DNA from: CALFCX01 sp041650595
GTDB taxonomy: Bacteria > Margulisbacteria > WOR-1 > JAKLHX01
Length of the DNA stretch: 64,000 nt
Reading direction: 5' to 3'
Assembly (NCBI GenBank): GCA_041650595.1
Contig: JBAZKW010000010.1
Coordinates: forward strand, 12,170-76,169
Of the stretch, positions 51,825-61,225 are shown one piece after another. A model generated the notes under the pieces. That model had not been told where the DNA came from and made no database searches. It was given only the letters and a program-made list of their open reading frames with translations. The position numbers and the translations under genes are program-made. The stretch's first letter is position 1, and each line of letters starts with the position of its first letter.

Positions 51825-53279
51825 TTACGCGTCCGCTGAGCCGGATTTGCCCTCAGGTTTTCCGAAAAGATGGCCTTCAGCGACATTAAATACTTTTACG
51901 TCATCCCTGTCTATTATCGTAAGGTTCTTGTCCATCGAATTTGTCACGACCAGATCGCAAATCTTAAGTATCTCCCTGGGTATCCCGTGGCTCAGTTCAA
52001 ATATTTTTTCTATCGCGGCCTGAGTGAACGGGAACGATCCTTGGCCGCCGGCATCAGCTATCCTTTTGCAGATAAGCTCTTTTGTCTCCTCCAGCGAAAG
52101 GGACCCCAGCCACACGGTCTCCACTATCCTGTCAAAAAGAGCCGGCATCTCTCTTTTGAATTTTTCCCTTGTTTGCGAGATCCCGGCCATTACCAGGTAT
52201 ACATTATAGTAGTCCCCTATCGACCGCAGGAACTGCTCAAAGTCCTGAGTGCACTCATGAGCTTCGTCAATCAAAAGGACCACGGTTTTATCGCATTTTT
52301 TACATACCCTCTGGAGGTCCAGCAGACTGTATTGATTGGTCCTTTGGGTCCTGCCAAGCAGCGTTGCCGCGACCATATTAATAACCTCACCCGCCTGCTC
52401 GGGCGGACGGATTATGTATATCGGATAAAACGGGTTCTTCAGGTTGTTTTCAAGCCACCTGAGCAAGGTGCTTTTGCCGGCACCTAGGCCTCCGATGATC
52501 AAAACATGCCCTGACCTTGCAGAAAGTTTTTGCATTATTATAGAGATATCCAATTTGTGCCCCGCGAACGTGTCGGGAATTATGCTCAGCGAAAACGGGT
52601 TCTTTTTCCAGTTCATCATTTCAAACCAGGAACTCTGCTTTTCCGTCAATTTAGAAATATTGAGCCTTGTACCGCAAAATAAACAGAACTCTGCATGAGA
52701 AGGATTAAGTTTGTTGCATTCGTAGCATTTTATCTTCTCTTTCCTGAATTTACTTATGATCCAGGACAAGTTAACGAGATGCCCAAAGTTAGAAAAAAGA
52801 TAATATGTGACAAGCCCAAAGAGCGTTAATACCCCCCAGACAACCGCCAGATAAAAAATGAAACTCCAAAAACTCAGCTGCTCGACAAAAGAACGCTCTT
52901 CTGCCGAAACGTTGCGCGGCTCAACGATATCCCGATGCGGCGGCAATATTTGGCTGCGGCGGATGCTCTCTCTCTTAGGCGCAACCCTTCTTGTTGGCTC
53001 CGATTTTCTGACGGGTGGCGCGGCGATTATTTCTTTTGGCCTTTCAACACCTTTCCCTTCATTTACGATCTGATTAAGAAGCCCCACGGCTTTTGTGTTC
53101 CCGGGATCTATCCTTAGGATAGTCTTTAGGTCCAATACAGCGCCCGTATTGTCTCCGACAAAGTATTTATTCGAAGCGCTCTGGTACAGATCTTCCACGG
53201 TATCACCGAAAAAACAGGTCTGCGCCCCCAAACACGCAAAGACTGTAAGCACCGCCAACAAAGTACGCTTTTTAAGCAT
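51825..53279 (-). CDS. Membrane-anchored ExeA-like AAA ATPase with TPR and zinc ribbon
   Basis: 484 residues. Signal-like N-terminus (LLAVLTVFACLGAQTC), a TPR-type region (KYFVGDNTGAVLDLKTILRIDPGNTKA), a transmembrane helix (FWSFIFYLAVVWGVLTLFGLV), and a zinc ribbon (CYECNKLNPSHAEFCLFCG). Then an ATPase: Walker A GGLGAGKSTLL, Walker B VVLLIDEAHE, and a C-terminal wing. This is the ExeA/GspA-like AAA family, which in type II secretion acts on peptidoglycan and pore assembly. Here it lies in an operon with PorV-like and FlgD-Ig proteins. GGAAGGA before the ATG. Confidence 0.8.
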   Translation of the reverse strand: MLKKRTLLAVLTVFACLGAQTCFFGDTVEDLYQSASNKYFVGDNTGAVLDLKTILRIDPGNTKAVGLLNQIVNEGKGVERPKEIIAAPPVRKSEPTRRVAPKRESIRRSQILPPHRDIVEPRNVSAEERSFVEQLSFWSFIFYLAVVWGVLTLFGLVTYYLFSNFGHLVNLSWIISKFRKEKIKCYECNKLNPSHAEFCLFCGTRLNISKLTEKQSSWFEMMNWKKNPFSLSIIPDTFAGHKLDISIIMQKLSARSGHVLIIGGLGAGKSTLLRWLENNLKNPFYPIYIIRPPEQAGEVINMVAATLLGRTQRTNQYSLLDLQRVCKKCDKTVVLLIDEAHECTQDFEQFLRSIGDYYNVYLVMAGISQTREKFKREMPALFDRIVETVWLGSLSLEETKELICKRIADAGGQGSFPFTQAAIEKIFELSHGIPREILKICDLVVTNSMDKNLTIIDRDDVKVFNVAEGHLFGKPEGKSGSADA

Positions 53280-53289
53280 ATAATCCTTC

Positions 53290-54732
53290 CTATTTCAGTT
53301 TTTCGATTATCGAGATCTTTCTTAAGAGATCCCGCGCTGTTGTGTTTGACGGGTCTTTGCCAAGGGCCTGCTGCAGCATATTCTTAGCCTCGCTGTATTG
53401 TCCCAAAGTGACCAGTTTGATGGCCTGAGCGGTGTCTTCCTTTGAATCAAGCTTTAGCTTGTTTGATATCCTCTCGGCCAGTCCCGCTCTTGCCTGGTCC
53501 GAAAGCCGGAGCGCTTCCATATTGCTCTGGTCGATCTTTAGCACTTCCGAAAATGCGATGAGCGCCTCGATATATTTGCCCAGCTTAAGCTGGTCTTTTC
53601 CGGCATTCATCAGCCGCCGGATCTCGTCTTTGCGCTCGGTCTTTCTTTCCTGGACGATCATGGTAAGAAAACTGTTTTCCATTTCTCTCTGTGACTTGTC
53701 AAACCCAAGCCTTGCTTCTTCGTTTAGCGGATCAAGATCGAGAGCTTTCTGGTACTTAAGGATCGCATCGGAATAATTTTCGCTCTTGTAATAAGCGTTG
53801 CCCAAAGCAATGTTCTCCATTATGGTCTTTTTTATCGGATCCTGCGACCCGAACTTTATCGACACGCTGACCTGATGTGTTGCGCCAAGATCGACATGGG
53901 GAGAATAGGCATAATCGATAGACAAAAAGTCCACGTTTATGCCGACACCGCCCCGCAGACTGTTTCCGTAAGAGCCTCCCCGAAGCACAAGGATATCATG
54001 GATAAAATATTCGGCTCCGATGCATATTTTGGTCCCGTCCGCATAATAGACAAGATCGGTCCCGATGTTCAGATATTTGTCAAAGAGTTTGGTCGCGTAC
54101 GATGCACCGGCTCTTGCCGTAAGAGGCAGAGATGTTGTCTCGGAAATGAACCGAAGCCCGGGCCCTAAGTTGAGAACAGATGCTCCCACCGAGAGTTTCG
54201 GGTTAAGGATATATTTTATACCGCCGTCCACCGCATAGGTGGATGCGCTTACGTTTTCAAGCCGTTCATTGATGGATTTGACCGAAAGTCCCCAAAAAAA
54301 GTTTTCCCTGAACTTGTTCGCGATCCCGATATTTATACTGCTCGCGCTTGTCGAAAATACTGATGCCATAGTTCCTGAATTGTCATATCCCTGTATATCT
54401 CCCGAATCCAAAAGCGAGTACCCTATCGCAAGGACTCCGGCTTTGGTCGGCATTGCAAAAAGAGCGAGACGCTGATTGATACCGCCGAACCACTGGTTGT
54501 ACATAGAAAGAAGCTGGGGCTGGTTGATCTGCGCGAGACCTGCCGGATTGATAAGCAGACTTGATACATCATCTCCCAGAGCGGTATATGCTTCTCCGAG
54601 TGCAAGCGGTCTTGCGCCGCCGTACATCTTTAGATAATCGGCACCGGTTGAAGAACCTATGCCGGCAAGAGAAATGCTCTGGCATAGAAATACGGATATT
54701 AATATCGCAAAAATGAATCTAAGCATCTTCAT
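53290..54732 (-). CDS. PorV/UPF0164-like outer-membrane protein with TPR tail
   Basis: 480 residues. Signal peptide, then the PorV-type start GADYLKMYGGARPLALGEAYTALGDDVSSLLINPAGLA and a beta-barrel rich in alternating strands (about residues 30-310). The C-terminal part has TPR-like helices (NAYYKSENYSDAILKYQKALDLDPLN, YSEAKNMLQQALGKDPSN). PorV is an outer-membrane component of type IX-like export in Bacteroidota. Start overlaps the previous gene's stop by 4 nt. A second PorV-like protein is at 58656. Confidence 0.8.
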   Translation of the reverse strand: MKMLRFIFAILISVFLCQSISLAGIGSSTGADYLKMYGGARPLALGEAYTALGDDVSSLLINPAGLAQINQPQLLSMYNQWFGGINQRLALFAMPTKAGVLAIGYSLLDSGDIQGYDNSGTMASVFSTSASSINIGIANKFRENFFWGLSVKSINERLENVSASTYAVDGGIKYILNPKLSVGASVLNLGPGLRFISETTSLPLTARAGASYATKLFDKYLNIGTDLVYYADGTKICIGAEYFIHDILVLRGGSYGNSLRGGVGINVDFLSIDYAYSPHVDLGATHQVSVSIKFGSQDPIKKTIMENIALGNAYYKSENYSDAILKYQKALDLDPLNEEARLGFDKSQREMENSFLTMIVQERKTERKDEIRRLMNAGKDQLKLGKYIEALIAFSEVLKIDQSNMEALRLSDQARAGLAERISNKLKLDSKEDTAQAIKLVTLGQYSEAKNMLQQALGKDPSNTTARDLLRKISIIEKLK

Positions 54733-57700
54733 CGTATAATCACCAGCTTGCCTGACTTTTGGTCGCTATCAGTTTTCACCAGAAATACATACAGCCCCGA
54801 AACGACATTTTCGCCGGCTTCGTTTGCAACGTCCCACGTGGCCTGCGCGTCCCCGTTTGTTTCTTCGATCGTCTTGATCAGTTCTCCTTTGAGCGTGTAG
54901 ATCTTTATCGTACACGTTGAAGGAAGATTTGAGAACGTTATGGTCGTGTGGCCCGCGGACGGCTTATACGGATTTGGGAAACAGTATATGTTCGCAAGGG
55001 TCGTCGCCGGCATTGCCATAAGACTAAAGGTCGACAGGTGGTTCACGTTGCACGTAACGTTCTTTAATGAAGTATTCACCGTCGATTCCGGATTTAGCAC
55101 CCAGATATTGTTCACTTCATCAAGATGCGCTATCAACAGAGAATCCGCTCTCATCGCGGGGTTTGTATCATCTACTATGCCGTCGTTGTTGCTGTCACTA
55201 TAAGGTATCGTAATGGCCGCTTCGGCGCTAAAACTTGAAATGATCCTGCTGCCTGCCCTGTCGTATATTTCAAATTCTCTCATAGAGGAATCAATAGGAT
55301 ATTTGAACGGGTCAGACTCAGCTTGCACTTTTATTCCCGCTATCTCTATCTTTGCCGGGTCCACGACAATGGGATCTGTTCTTGGATCAATGCTTATCTT
55401 TATGTAGTAATCCTGCGCCAGAGCACCGGCAGGCAAAGATATCTTTGTTTTTCCGTCGCTTCCAATGAAAACATTTGAGTTTGACCTGTTTGAAATGATG
55501 GAAAATTCCCCTGAAAACGGCTCCTCAAAAGATATCCCGGTCAAAGACTTTGCTTCTTTGGAAATTCCTACCTCATATGTATAATTATCTGCCATCTCTG
55601 AGTATGGTATAAGAACAACGTTGTTTTGCCCGGCCCAGGAAAAAGTGCCCAGCACATTCGTTTCAATGGTCGCACCCTCGTTATCTTTTATCGCTTTAAG
55701 GGTAAATGCGTTTTGTACGGAAGAAGGGTCCATAGGTTTTGAAAAAACAACCGATATATGCGCCTCTTTGCTGACTCCGGTCGCTTTATCCGCAGGGATC
55801 AGGCTTGTCACAACAGGAGCCGAAGTTTCTGCCGTCACGTTAAATGTGTTAGAAGCCGCGCTCAAAAGGGAAGCAGCTGATGCTCTGAGAAGACATCCCG
55901 AACTGATCCAATTAACGGACAGGTCCGAAAAGACAGCTTCCCCGGAACAAACGGTCTTAGACAATGTGCCTGACAGGGCCGCGGAAGCAGAACTTTCGAG
56001 CGAAACAACAACGATTGTGCTGTTGTCTTCCGTCACCGTATTGCCCAGGGCGTCCTTGACCCTCACCGCAGGATAAGGAAAAATGACAGTTGCCGTTTCG
56101 GTCGTAGAAGGCTGGGTAGAAAATGTCAGGCGCTCTGCGACAGCGGGAGAAATATCAAAAGAATCTGAAGTACATGTGGCCAGTGCTGAGGCGGATGCGA
56201 TCAGGCTGTAAATGGCGCTTGATTTGTCCAGACTTATGTCCGAAAATATGGCTTCACCGGAAGAAACTGTTTTTGTGAGCGTTCCCGACATTGTGGCCCC
56301 GCCCGGGTTTGAATAAAGGGACAAAGTGATCTCTGCAACTTCATTTGAGACGACAGTATTGCCGTATGCATCTTTTACGGCTACTTTGATCGAGGGATCT
56401 ATCGCAGAACCTGCGACAGCGCTTGTCGGCTGGACGCTAAAGCTAAGTGCCGAACCGGCAGAAGCGGTTATTGAAAAAGCTGATGAAGTTGCCTGTGTCA
56501 GACCGGTTGCTGAAGCAATCAGTGTGTAGCCTGACCCCGATTTGTCAAGGCTTATGCCGTCAAATGTCGCAATACCGGACGAAACAGTTTTGACCTTAGT
56601 TCCCGACAGAGTGCCTCCGGAAGGATTTGTTCCTATACCCAGAGTAACTACCGTAGTACTGTCCGTTGAATCTAAGTTGCCCAAATTATCGAGCACCTGG
56701 ATCTCGACCGTGGGAGTAATCACAGCTCCCGCCTCTGTCGTGCAGGGTTGCGCAGCAAAGCCCAAGGCAGTCGATGTATTTTTCCATGCCGCATATCTGT
56801 AAGTCGTACCAAGCGCATTTACACCATTTGCACTGCCCACATGAAAATCGTCCGCGTTGAGCGAAGTGATCTCATTTGAAGCATTAGCTGTATTGGTAAA
56901 ATACTGCGAATTATCTGCCCCGATATTGGAATTTCTCTGAACGGCTCCGTTTGACGCCTCCGGACGTTTTACCCACACCGCCGCCGGTCTAAACCCTATA
57001 CCTGATATCGTGTTATCAGCCGTGCCGTCTCCTGTGTAAGAACCAACTTTAAACTGTCCCGCAGTGTTTTTGAAAGCGCAATAGTAATACAAAGTTGCAG
57101 CCGTATTAACTTCGGAAGAAGTACCCACCTGAAATCCGCCGGAGTCAAGCGATTTTATTCTGTTCGAAACGTCCGCGGCCGCGGAAAAGAAAGCGGTTGT
57201 ATCCCCTGCCATCGAAGACGTTTTAAGCACGGCAGAAGTAGCGCCTGTGCCTTTGATCACTACCAGGTCCGGCTGAAAACCGAGAGCGCTGATCAAACGA
57301 TTGTCCTGGCCGTTGCCTGTATAAGCTCCAATCGCAAAATTTTCCGACTGATCCGTCTGAAACGCGGTCCATCGGTAAGAAACGCCGTTTGTGTTTACCA
57401 CCGCATTTGACCCTACTGAAAAACCGTTGTCATCTATAGACAATATCGCTCCGGCAAGATTTGCGGTTGCCGCTGCCATGTATGCTGTGCTGTTTGACGG
57501 CATGGCAGACGTACAAAAAACAGCATAATTTGCAGTATCAGCTTTGATAAGCACCATGGAAGGATTGAATGGAATCCCGGTTATTGATTTACTGGTGCCG
57601 TTCCCAAAATACGACCCGTTGGACATCATAAAGTTGCCGCTGAGAACAGGCGCTGTCGCGCCTGTGAAGGCGGCATAGTAGTATGTCTGAGAACTATCGT

Positions 57701-58637
57701 TGACCCTTGATTGGCTGCCGACAAAAAAACCGTCCGACTCCAGAGTTGAAATGGAATCAGTAACGTTGGCGGCGGCCGTAAAGAGCTGGGACTCGTCGCC
57801 GTAGCTCTTATCCGTACGCAAAACCGCGGGATTTGAAGAAGTAGTTTGTTTAAGAAAAATGAGATCCGGTTTAAAGCCTACACCGGTTATCGAATGGCCT
57901 ATTCCCGTGCCGGAATAAGTCCCGACAGCCATGCTGCCCGCGGCAGACTTAAAAGCGACATAGAAATAATCGCTTCCGGACTGATTGACCTCAGCGGCGC
58001 TGCCCGCGATGAACCCCTGAGAAGTAAAACCCTTTATCCTCGATGCAACCTGGGCGGCTGTATAAAAATGCTGGCTTACGTCATAGGGCATTGCGGAAGA
58101 TCTCCAAACAGCGCGCGCGGCAAAATCAGCTTTTACAAATACAAGGTCCGGCTGAAACCCAACATCAGTAACTTCCCTGCTTGTATTGCCGTCACCCGAA
58201 TACGAGCCAACCTTGAAATCGGCTCCTCCGCTCCCGGAAAACGCGACCCATGTATAGCGTACATTCGCCGTGTTCACCAGAGAGTTTGTTCCTATCGAAA
58301 ACCCGTCATTGTCCAGGGAAGATATGGCGCCCGAAAAATTCACGGCGGCATTTTCAAAATACGCGGTTGAATCTCCGGCCATTGCGGACGATTTCCAAAC
58401 AGCACGGCCGGAAGACGCGTCCGACTTGATAATTACAAGGTCCGGCCTAAAACCCGCCCCAGTTATACTTTTTTCCTGTCCTGTTCCGACATAATATCCG
58501 GTTTGAAGCGAAAAAGCGTGGCAAAAAGACGTGAAGACAAACAGCGAAAACAGAAGGACAGAAAGGGCCCGTATGCTTCTCTTAATTTCTATTGCCAAGA
58601 TATTATATATGATAAACGAGCATATATTCCAAGTCAA
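54729..58637 (-). CDS. Large repeat-containing surface protein with C-terminal FlgD-Ig domain
   Basis: About 1302 residues as read. A signal peptide is visible at SVLLFSLFVFTSFCHAF. A TTG near 58598, past a possible promoter, may be the true start and would drop 13 residues. The next 620 residues hold six to seven copies of a 90-residue unit typified by GYYVGTGQEKSITGAGFRPD and VIIKSDA (a known repeat of exported proteins). Then three invasin-like Ig domains (LSFSVQPTSAVAGS), a Big_5 domain (VTSLIPADKATGVSKEAHIS), and a C-terminal FlgD-Ig (FPNPYKPSAGHTTITF to VKTDSDQKSGKLVIIR), probably a sorting or outer-membrane anchor. Surface exposed. Confidence 0.8.
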   Translation of the reverse strand: MTWNICSFIIYNILAIEIKRSIRALSVLLFSLFVFTSFCHAFSLQTGYYVGTGQEKSITGAGFRPDLVIIKSDASSGRAVWKSSAMAGDSTAYFENAAVNFSGAISSLDNDGFSIGTNSLVNTANVRYTWVAFSGSGGADFKVGSYSGDGNTSREVTDVGFQPDLVFVKADFAARAVWRSSAMPYDVSQHFYTAAQVASRIKGFTSQGFIAGSAAEVNQSGSDYFYVAFKSAAGSMAVGTYSGTGIGHSITGVGFKPDLIFLKQTTSSNPAVLRTDKSYGDESQLFTAAANVTDSISTLESDGFFVGSQSRVNDSSQTYYYAAFTGATAPVLSGNFMMSNGSYFGNGTSKSITGIPFNPSMVLIKADTANYAVFCTSAMPSNSTAYMAAATANLAGAILSIDDNGFSVGSNAVVNTNGVSYRWTAFQTDQSENFAIGAYTGNGQDNRLISALGFQPDLVVIKGTGATSAVLKTSSMAGDTTAFFSAAADVSNRIKSLDSGGFQVGTSSEVNTAATLYYYCAFKNTAGQFKVGSYTGDGTADNTISGIGFRPAAVWVKRPEASNGAVQRNSNIGADNSQYFTNTANASNEITSLNADDFHVGSANGVNALGTTYRYAAWKNTSTALGFAAQPCTTEAGAVITPTVEIQVLDNLGNLDSTDSTTVVTLGIGTNPSGGTLSGTKVKTVSSGIATFDGISLDKSGSGYTLIASATGLTQATSSAFSITASAGSALSFSVQPTSAVAGSAIDPSIKVAVKDAYGNTVVSNEVAEITLSLYSNPGGATMSGTLTKTVSSGEAIFSDISLDKSSAIYSLIASASALATCTSDSFDISPAVAERLTFSTQPSTTETATVIFPYPAVRVKDALGNTVTEDNSTIVVVSLESSASAALSGTLSKTVCSGEAVFSDLSVNWISSGCLLRASAASLLSAASNTFNVTAETSAPVVTSLIPADKATGVSKEAHISVVFSKPMDPSSVQNAFTLKAIKDNEGATIETNVLGTFSWAGQNNVVLIPYSEMADNYTYEVGISKEAKSLTGISFEEPFSGEFSIISNRSNSNVFIGSDGKTKISLPAGALAQDYYIKISIDPRTDPIVVDPAKIEIAGIKVQAESDPFKYPIDSSMREFEIYDRAGSRIISSFSAEAAITIPYSDSNNDGIVDDTNPAMRADSLLIAHLDEVNNIWVLNPESTVNTSLKNVTCNVNHLSTFSLMAMPATTLANIYCFPNPYKPSAGHTTITFSNLPSTCTIKIYTLKGELIKTIEETNGDAQATWDVANEAGENVVSGLYVFLVKTDSDQKSGKLVIIR

Positions 58638-58655
58638 GCAGTCGGTCTTCCGGTA

Positions 58656-60353
58656 TTATTCTGCGGCGGGAGCCATCGGTTTGGTTATCATATAAGGGTA
58701 ATAACCTAAGCTTTCAAGGTTGTCCATCAGTTTTGCCGCGTTTTCCTTCTTGCCGAAAGCCCCGACCTGAAGAGAGTATCCCACTCCATCCCTGTGGTAT
58801 AAGACCGGATCGAGCCCGATTAACCGCAGTTTTTGCTGCATCTTTTCAGCCGATAACCTGCCGCCGACATTTGATATCCTGACCACGTAATATAATTCCC
58901 CAGCCTCGCCTGAAGTAAATTTTTGACACGCAGCCTCTGCAGGGAATGCTTCAATGCTAAAGATAACAGGCGGCACGGTTTTTCGCTTGACTGACGGCAT
59001 CTGCGAGACGCTCGTCTCGGTTGCCATATAAGAGTCGTAACCGTAGCTTCTGAGCTTATTTAGGAGCTTGGTCGCATTTACTTTGTTGCTGAACACGCCT
59101 ACCTGCATAGAGTATCCTACTCCTTCCTCGTAATACAAGATCGGGCTAAGCCAGATCGCCTGCAGCTTTTGTTCGATCTTTCGTGCTTCAAACAAGTTTG
59201 CTATGTTCAATATCCGGACTTTGTATGCCGGATTGCCGGTGTCAACAACAGGAAGCGGGACGGCCTCAACAATTTTTTGTATCGCTTCAACACTATGGGG
59301 TTTTGGCAAGACAGCTTCTGCCGATACTATATTGGCCGTCTTTACCTCTTTTGACGTTATTTTAACGGGTTGTGCTTCCTCACTGAGTGTAACCTGGCTT
59401 GCCGGTTTCTTTGCCGCTTTTTCTTCCGATTGATAAGATATGGAAATGAAATGGGCGGGACTTTCGGGATTGTCGGTAAACGGATGATACGCGTAATCTA
59501 TCTTGAACCCGCTCAAATTAAGGCCTATTCCGGCTGTAGGATTGTTCGAGAGCGTTGAAGCGGCGCTGATCATCTGGTCAAGTCCCGCGCGCAGGCGGAC
59601 ATATTTGTTCAAGCTCCATTCCGCGCCAATGTGTACGGGGCTTGGAAGATTTCTTCCTGGAGAAAAGTCCGCGTCCAGAGCGAGGATGATATTGCCTTTA
59701 TAAACCTTTGCGGCAGTTCCTGCCTTTACGGTCATAGGAATATCATCCTGGGCGCCCGAAGACCACGATATTTTTGTCGGGAGAACGTTCTGCGCATTTA
59801 AGCCGAACGACAGGGAATCGCTTAACGTATATTTTAGACCAAAATCCATGTCAAATCCTGTCCCGCTGTTGACGGTAGACCCCAGGAATCCTTTGTTGAA
59901 TATTTTGAAGTTGCTTCCGATAAATACTTTTTTTTCGTCAAAAAGCCTGCTTGCATCCATTGCGTAAGAAACAAAATACAGGTTATCGTAATAGTCAAAG
60001 TAGGATATCCCAGTTGCTGAAGGCGAAGGTATTTGTCCGCTGCCGGTAGAGATCACTCCAAAACCGAGATTGCCAGACTTGAAGGGGGTTGAACCGGAAA
60101 ATAATATATACGGGAGCTCGTTGCCGAACAAAGAAGTATACATGCTTGTAGCCTGCCATCCCGGCAGTCCGGCAAGTCCCGCGGGATTCATAAATACGCT
60201 GTTTCCGTCGTCCGCTACCGCGACAAACGCCTTCCCCATGCCCATCGGACGAGATCCCGCTCCTATCTTCATGAGGTCTTCGGTAGCTGGCAATGCAAAA
60301 ACCGCTGAAGATAAAAGAAAAATACTCAAGGATAGTATCGTTATCTTTTTCAT
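58656..60353 (-). CDS. PorV-like outer-membrane protein with SPOR-like C-terminal repeats
   Basis: 565 residues. Signal peptide (ILSLSIFLLSSAVFA), a PorV-type barrel start DLMKIGAGSRPMGMGKAFVAVADDGNSVFMNPAGLAG, barrel strands up to about residue 310, a Lys-rich linker, then two related repeats (YKVRILNIANLFEARKIEQ, YYVVRISNVGGRLSAEK) each ending YSMQVGVFSNK or YSLQVGAFGKK, like SPOR domains that bind peptidoglycan. Start overlaps the upstream stop (60350-60353). Suggests a link between an outer-membrane pore and the cell wall. Confidence 0.8.
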   Translation of the reverse strand: MKKITILSLSIFLLSSAVFALPATEDLMKIGAGSRPMGMGKAFVAVADDGNSVFMNPAGLAGLPGWQATSMYTSLFGNELPYILFSGSTPFKSGNLGFGVISTGSGQIPSPSATGISYFDYYDNLYFVSYAMDASRLFDEKKVFIGSNFKIFNKGFLGSTVNSGTGFDMDFGLKYTLSDSLSFGLNAQNVLPTKISWSSGAQDDIPMTVKAGTAAKVYKGNIILALDADFSPGRNLPSPVHIGAEWSLNKYVRLRAGLDQMISAASTLSNNPTAGIGLNLSGFKIDYAYHPFTDNPESPAHFISISYQSEEKAAKKPASQVTLSEEAQPVKITSKEVKTANIVSAEAVLPKPHSVEAIQKIVEAVPLPVVDTGNPAYKVRILNIANLFEARKIEQKLQAIWLSPILYYEEGVGYSMQVGVFSNKVNATKLLNKLRSYGYDSYMATETSVSQMPSVKRKTVPPVIFSIEAFPAEAACQKFTSGEAGELYYVVRISNVGGRLSAEKMQQKLRLIGLDPVLYHRDGVGYSLQVGAFGKKENAAKLMDNLESLGYYPYMITKPMAPAAE

Positions 60354-61201
60354 CTCGAAATAGCGATCCTTCCTCTTGACAGAATTTTTCCGGAAGCCCT
60401 GTCAATGACCCTGCAGAAGTAGAGCCCGTTTGGCATTCTCTCGCCAAAAGTACTCATGCCGTTCCATGCAGCAGTGTTATCCCCTGCCCTGCCGCCGTTA
60501 GCTCCCGAAAGATAGTTTTCTCTAAATATCAGTTCGCCGGAAATATTGAATATCAGCAAAGAAGTATCGGCATTGGAAATAAGCGCATAGATAATAGTCG
60601 TTGGGCCGGTATCGGGATTGAACGGGTTTGGAGTATTATAAAGTGTACCAATCACCGCCAGTGTCTTTATCGTGAGCCCTTCGGCAAGAGAAGCCGTGGT
60701 CGCATCACTGTTGGTCACGACAACATTCCATTTGCCGGTAATTTTTCCGACAAGATCAAAATTACACAGGATCTCCGACGTGCTGATCACGATCACGCCG
60801 GTTGCGGGAAGATCGGTCTCTCCTGTTTTTGTGAGCGTGGCCGCAGCTCCGCTCAAGAACCCGGAACCGGATATCGCAACGCTCAAAGTACCGGTGTTAT
60901 ATCCCCAGTCAGGTGAGATAGAAGTTATCGAGACCGACTGCGCGGACACGCTTGTTGATAAAAAACCCTGCCATATATTATATGAAGACCCTAGAAATTC
61001 ACCGAGATCATATGCCTGAACGAGTCCTGTCAGTTTGTAAGCTGAAGACACTCCCTCATCATTCATTGATGCAAAATTGTCGGAAGTGATTATATACGAA
61101 TCGCTCTCTCTATACCCCAAAGTGCTCACGGCCGCAAAGCTTGCCTCGACAAAAACCACAAAAGACGCTATTAGCAATATAAGTGTAAAACATTTCTGCA
61201 T
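60350..61201 (-). CDS. Secreted IPT/TIG plus FlgD-Ig domain protein
   Basis: 283 residues with signal peptide (LILLIASFVVFVEASFA). A domain with an IPT/TIG pattern (SITSISPDWGYNTGTLSVAISGSGF) and a C-terminal FlgD-Ig (NTPNPFNPDTGPTTIIYAL to DRASGKILSRGRIAISR) similar to that at the end of the 54729 protein. Such C-terminal domains direct sorting or attachment at the surface. Coupled to the next gene by an ATGA overlap. Confidence 0.78.
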   Translation of the reverse strand: MQKCFTLILLIASFVVFVEASFAAVSTLGYRESDSYIITSDNFASMNDEGVSSAYKLTGLVQAYDLGEFLGSSYNIWQGFLSTSVSAQSVSITSISPDWGYNTGTLSVAISGSGFLSGAAATLTKTGETDLPATGVIVISTSEILCNFDLVGKITGKWNVVVTNSDATTASLAEGLTIKTLAVIGTLYNTPNPFNPDTGPTTIIYALISNADTSLLIFNISGELIFRENYLSGANGGRAGDNTAAWNGMSTFGERMPNGLYFCRVIDRASGKILSRGRIAISR

Positions 61202-61225
61202 TATACATAAACCTTTCGAAGACCT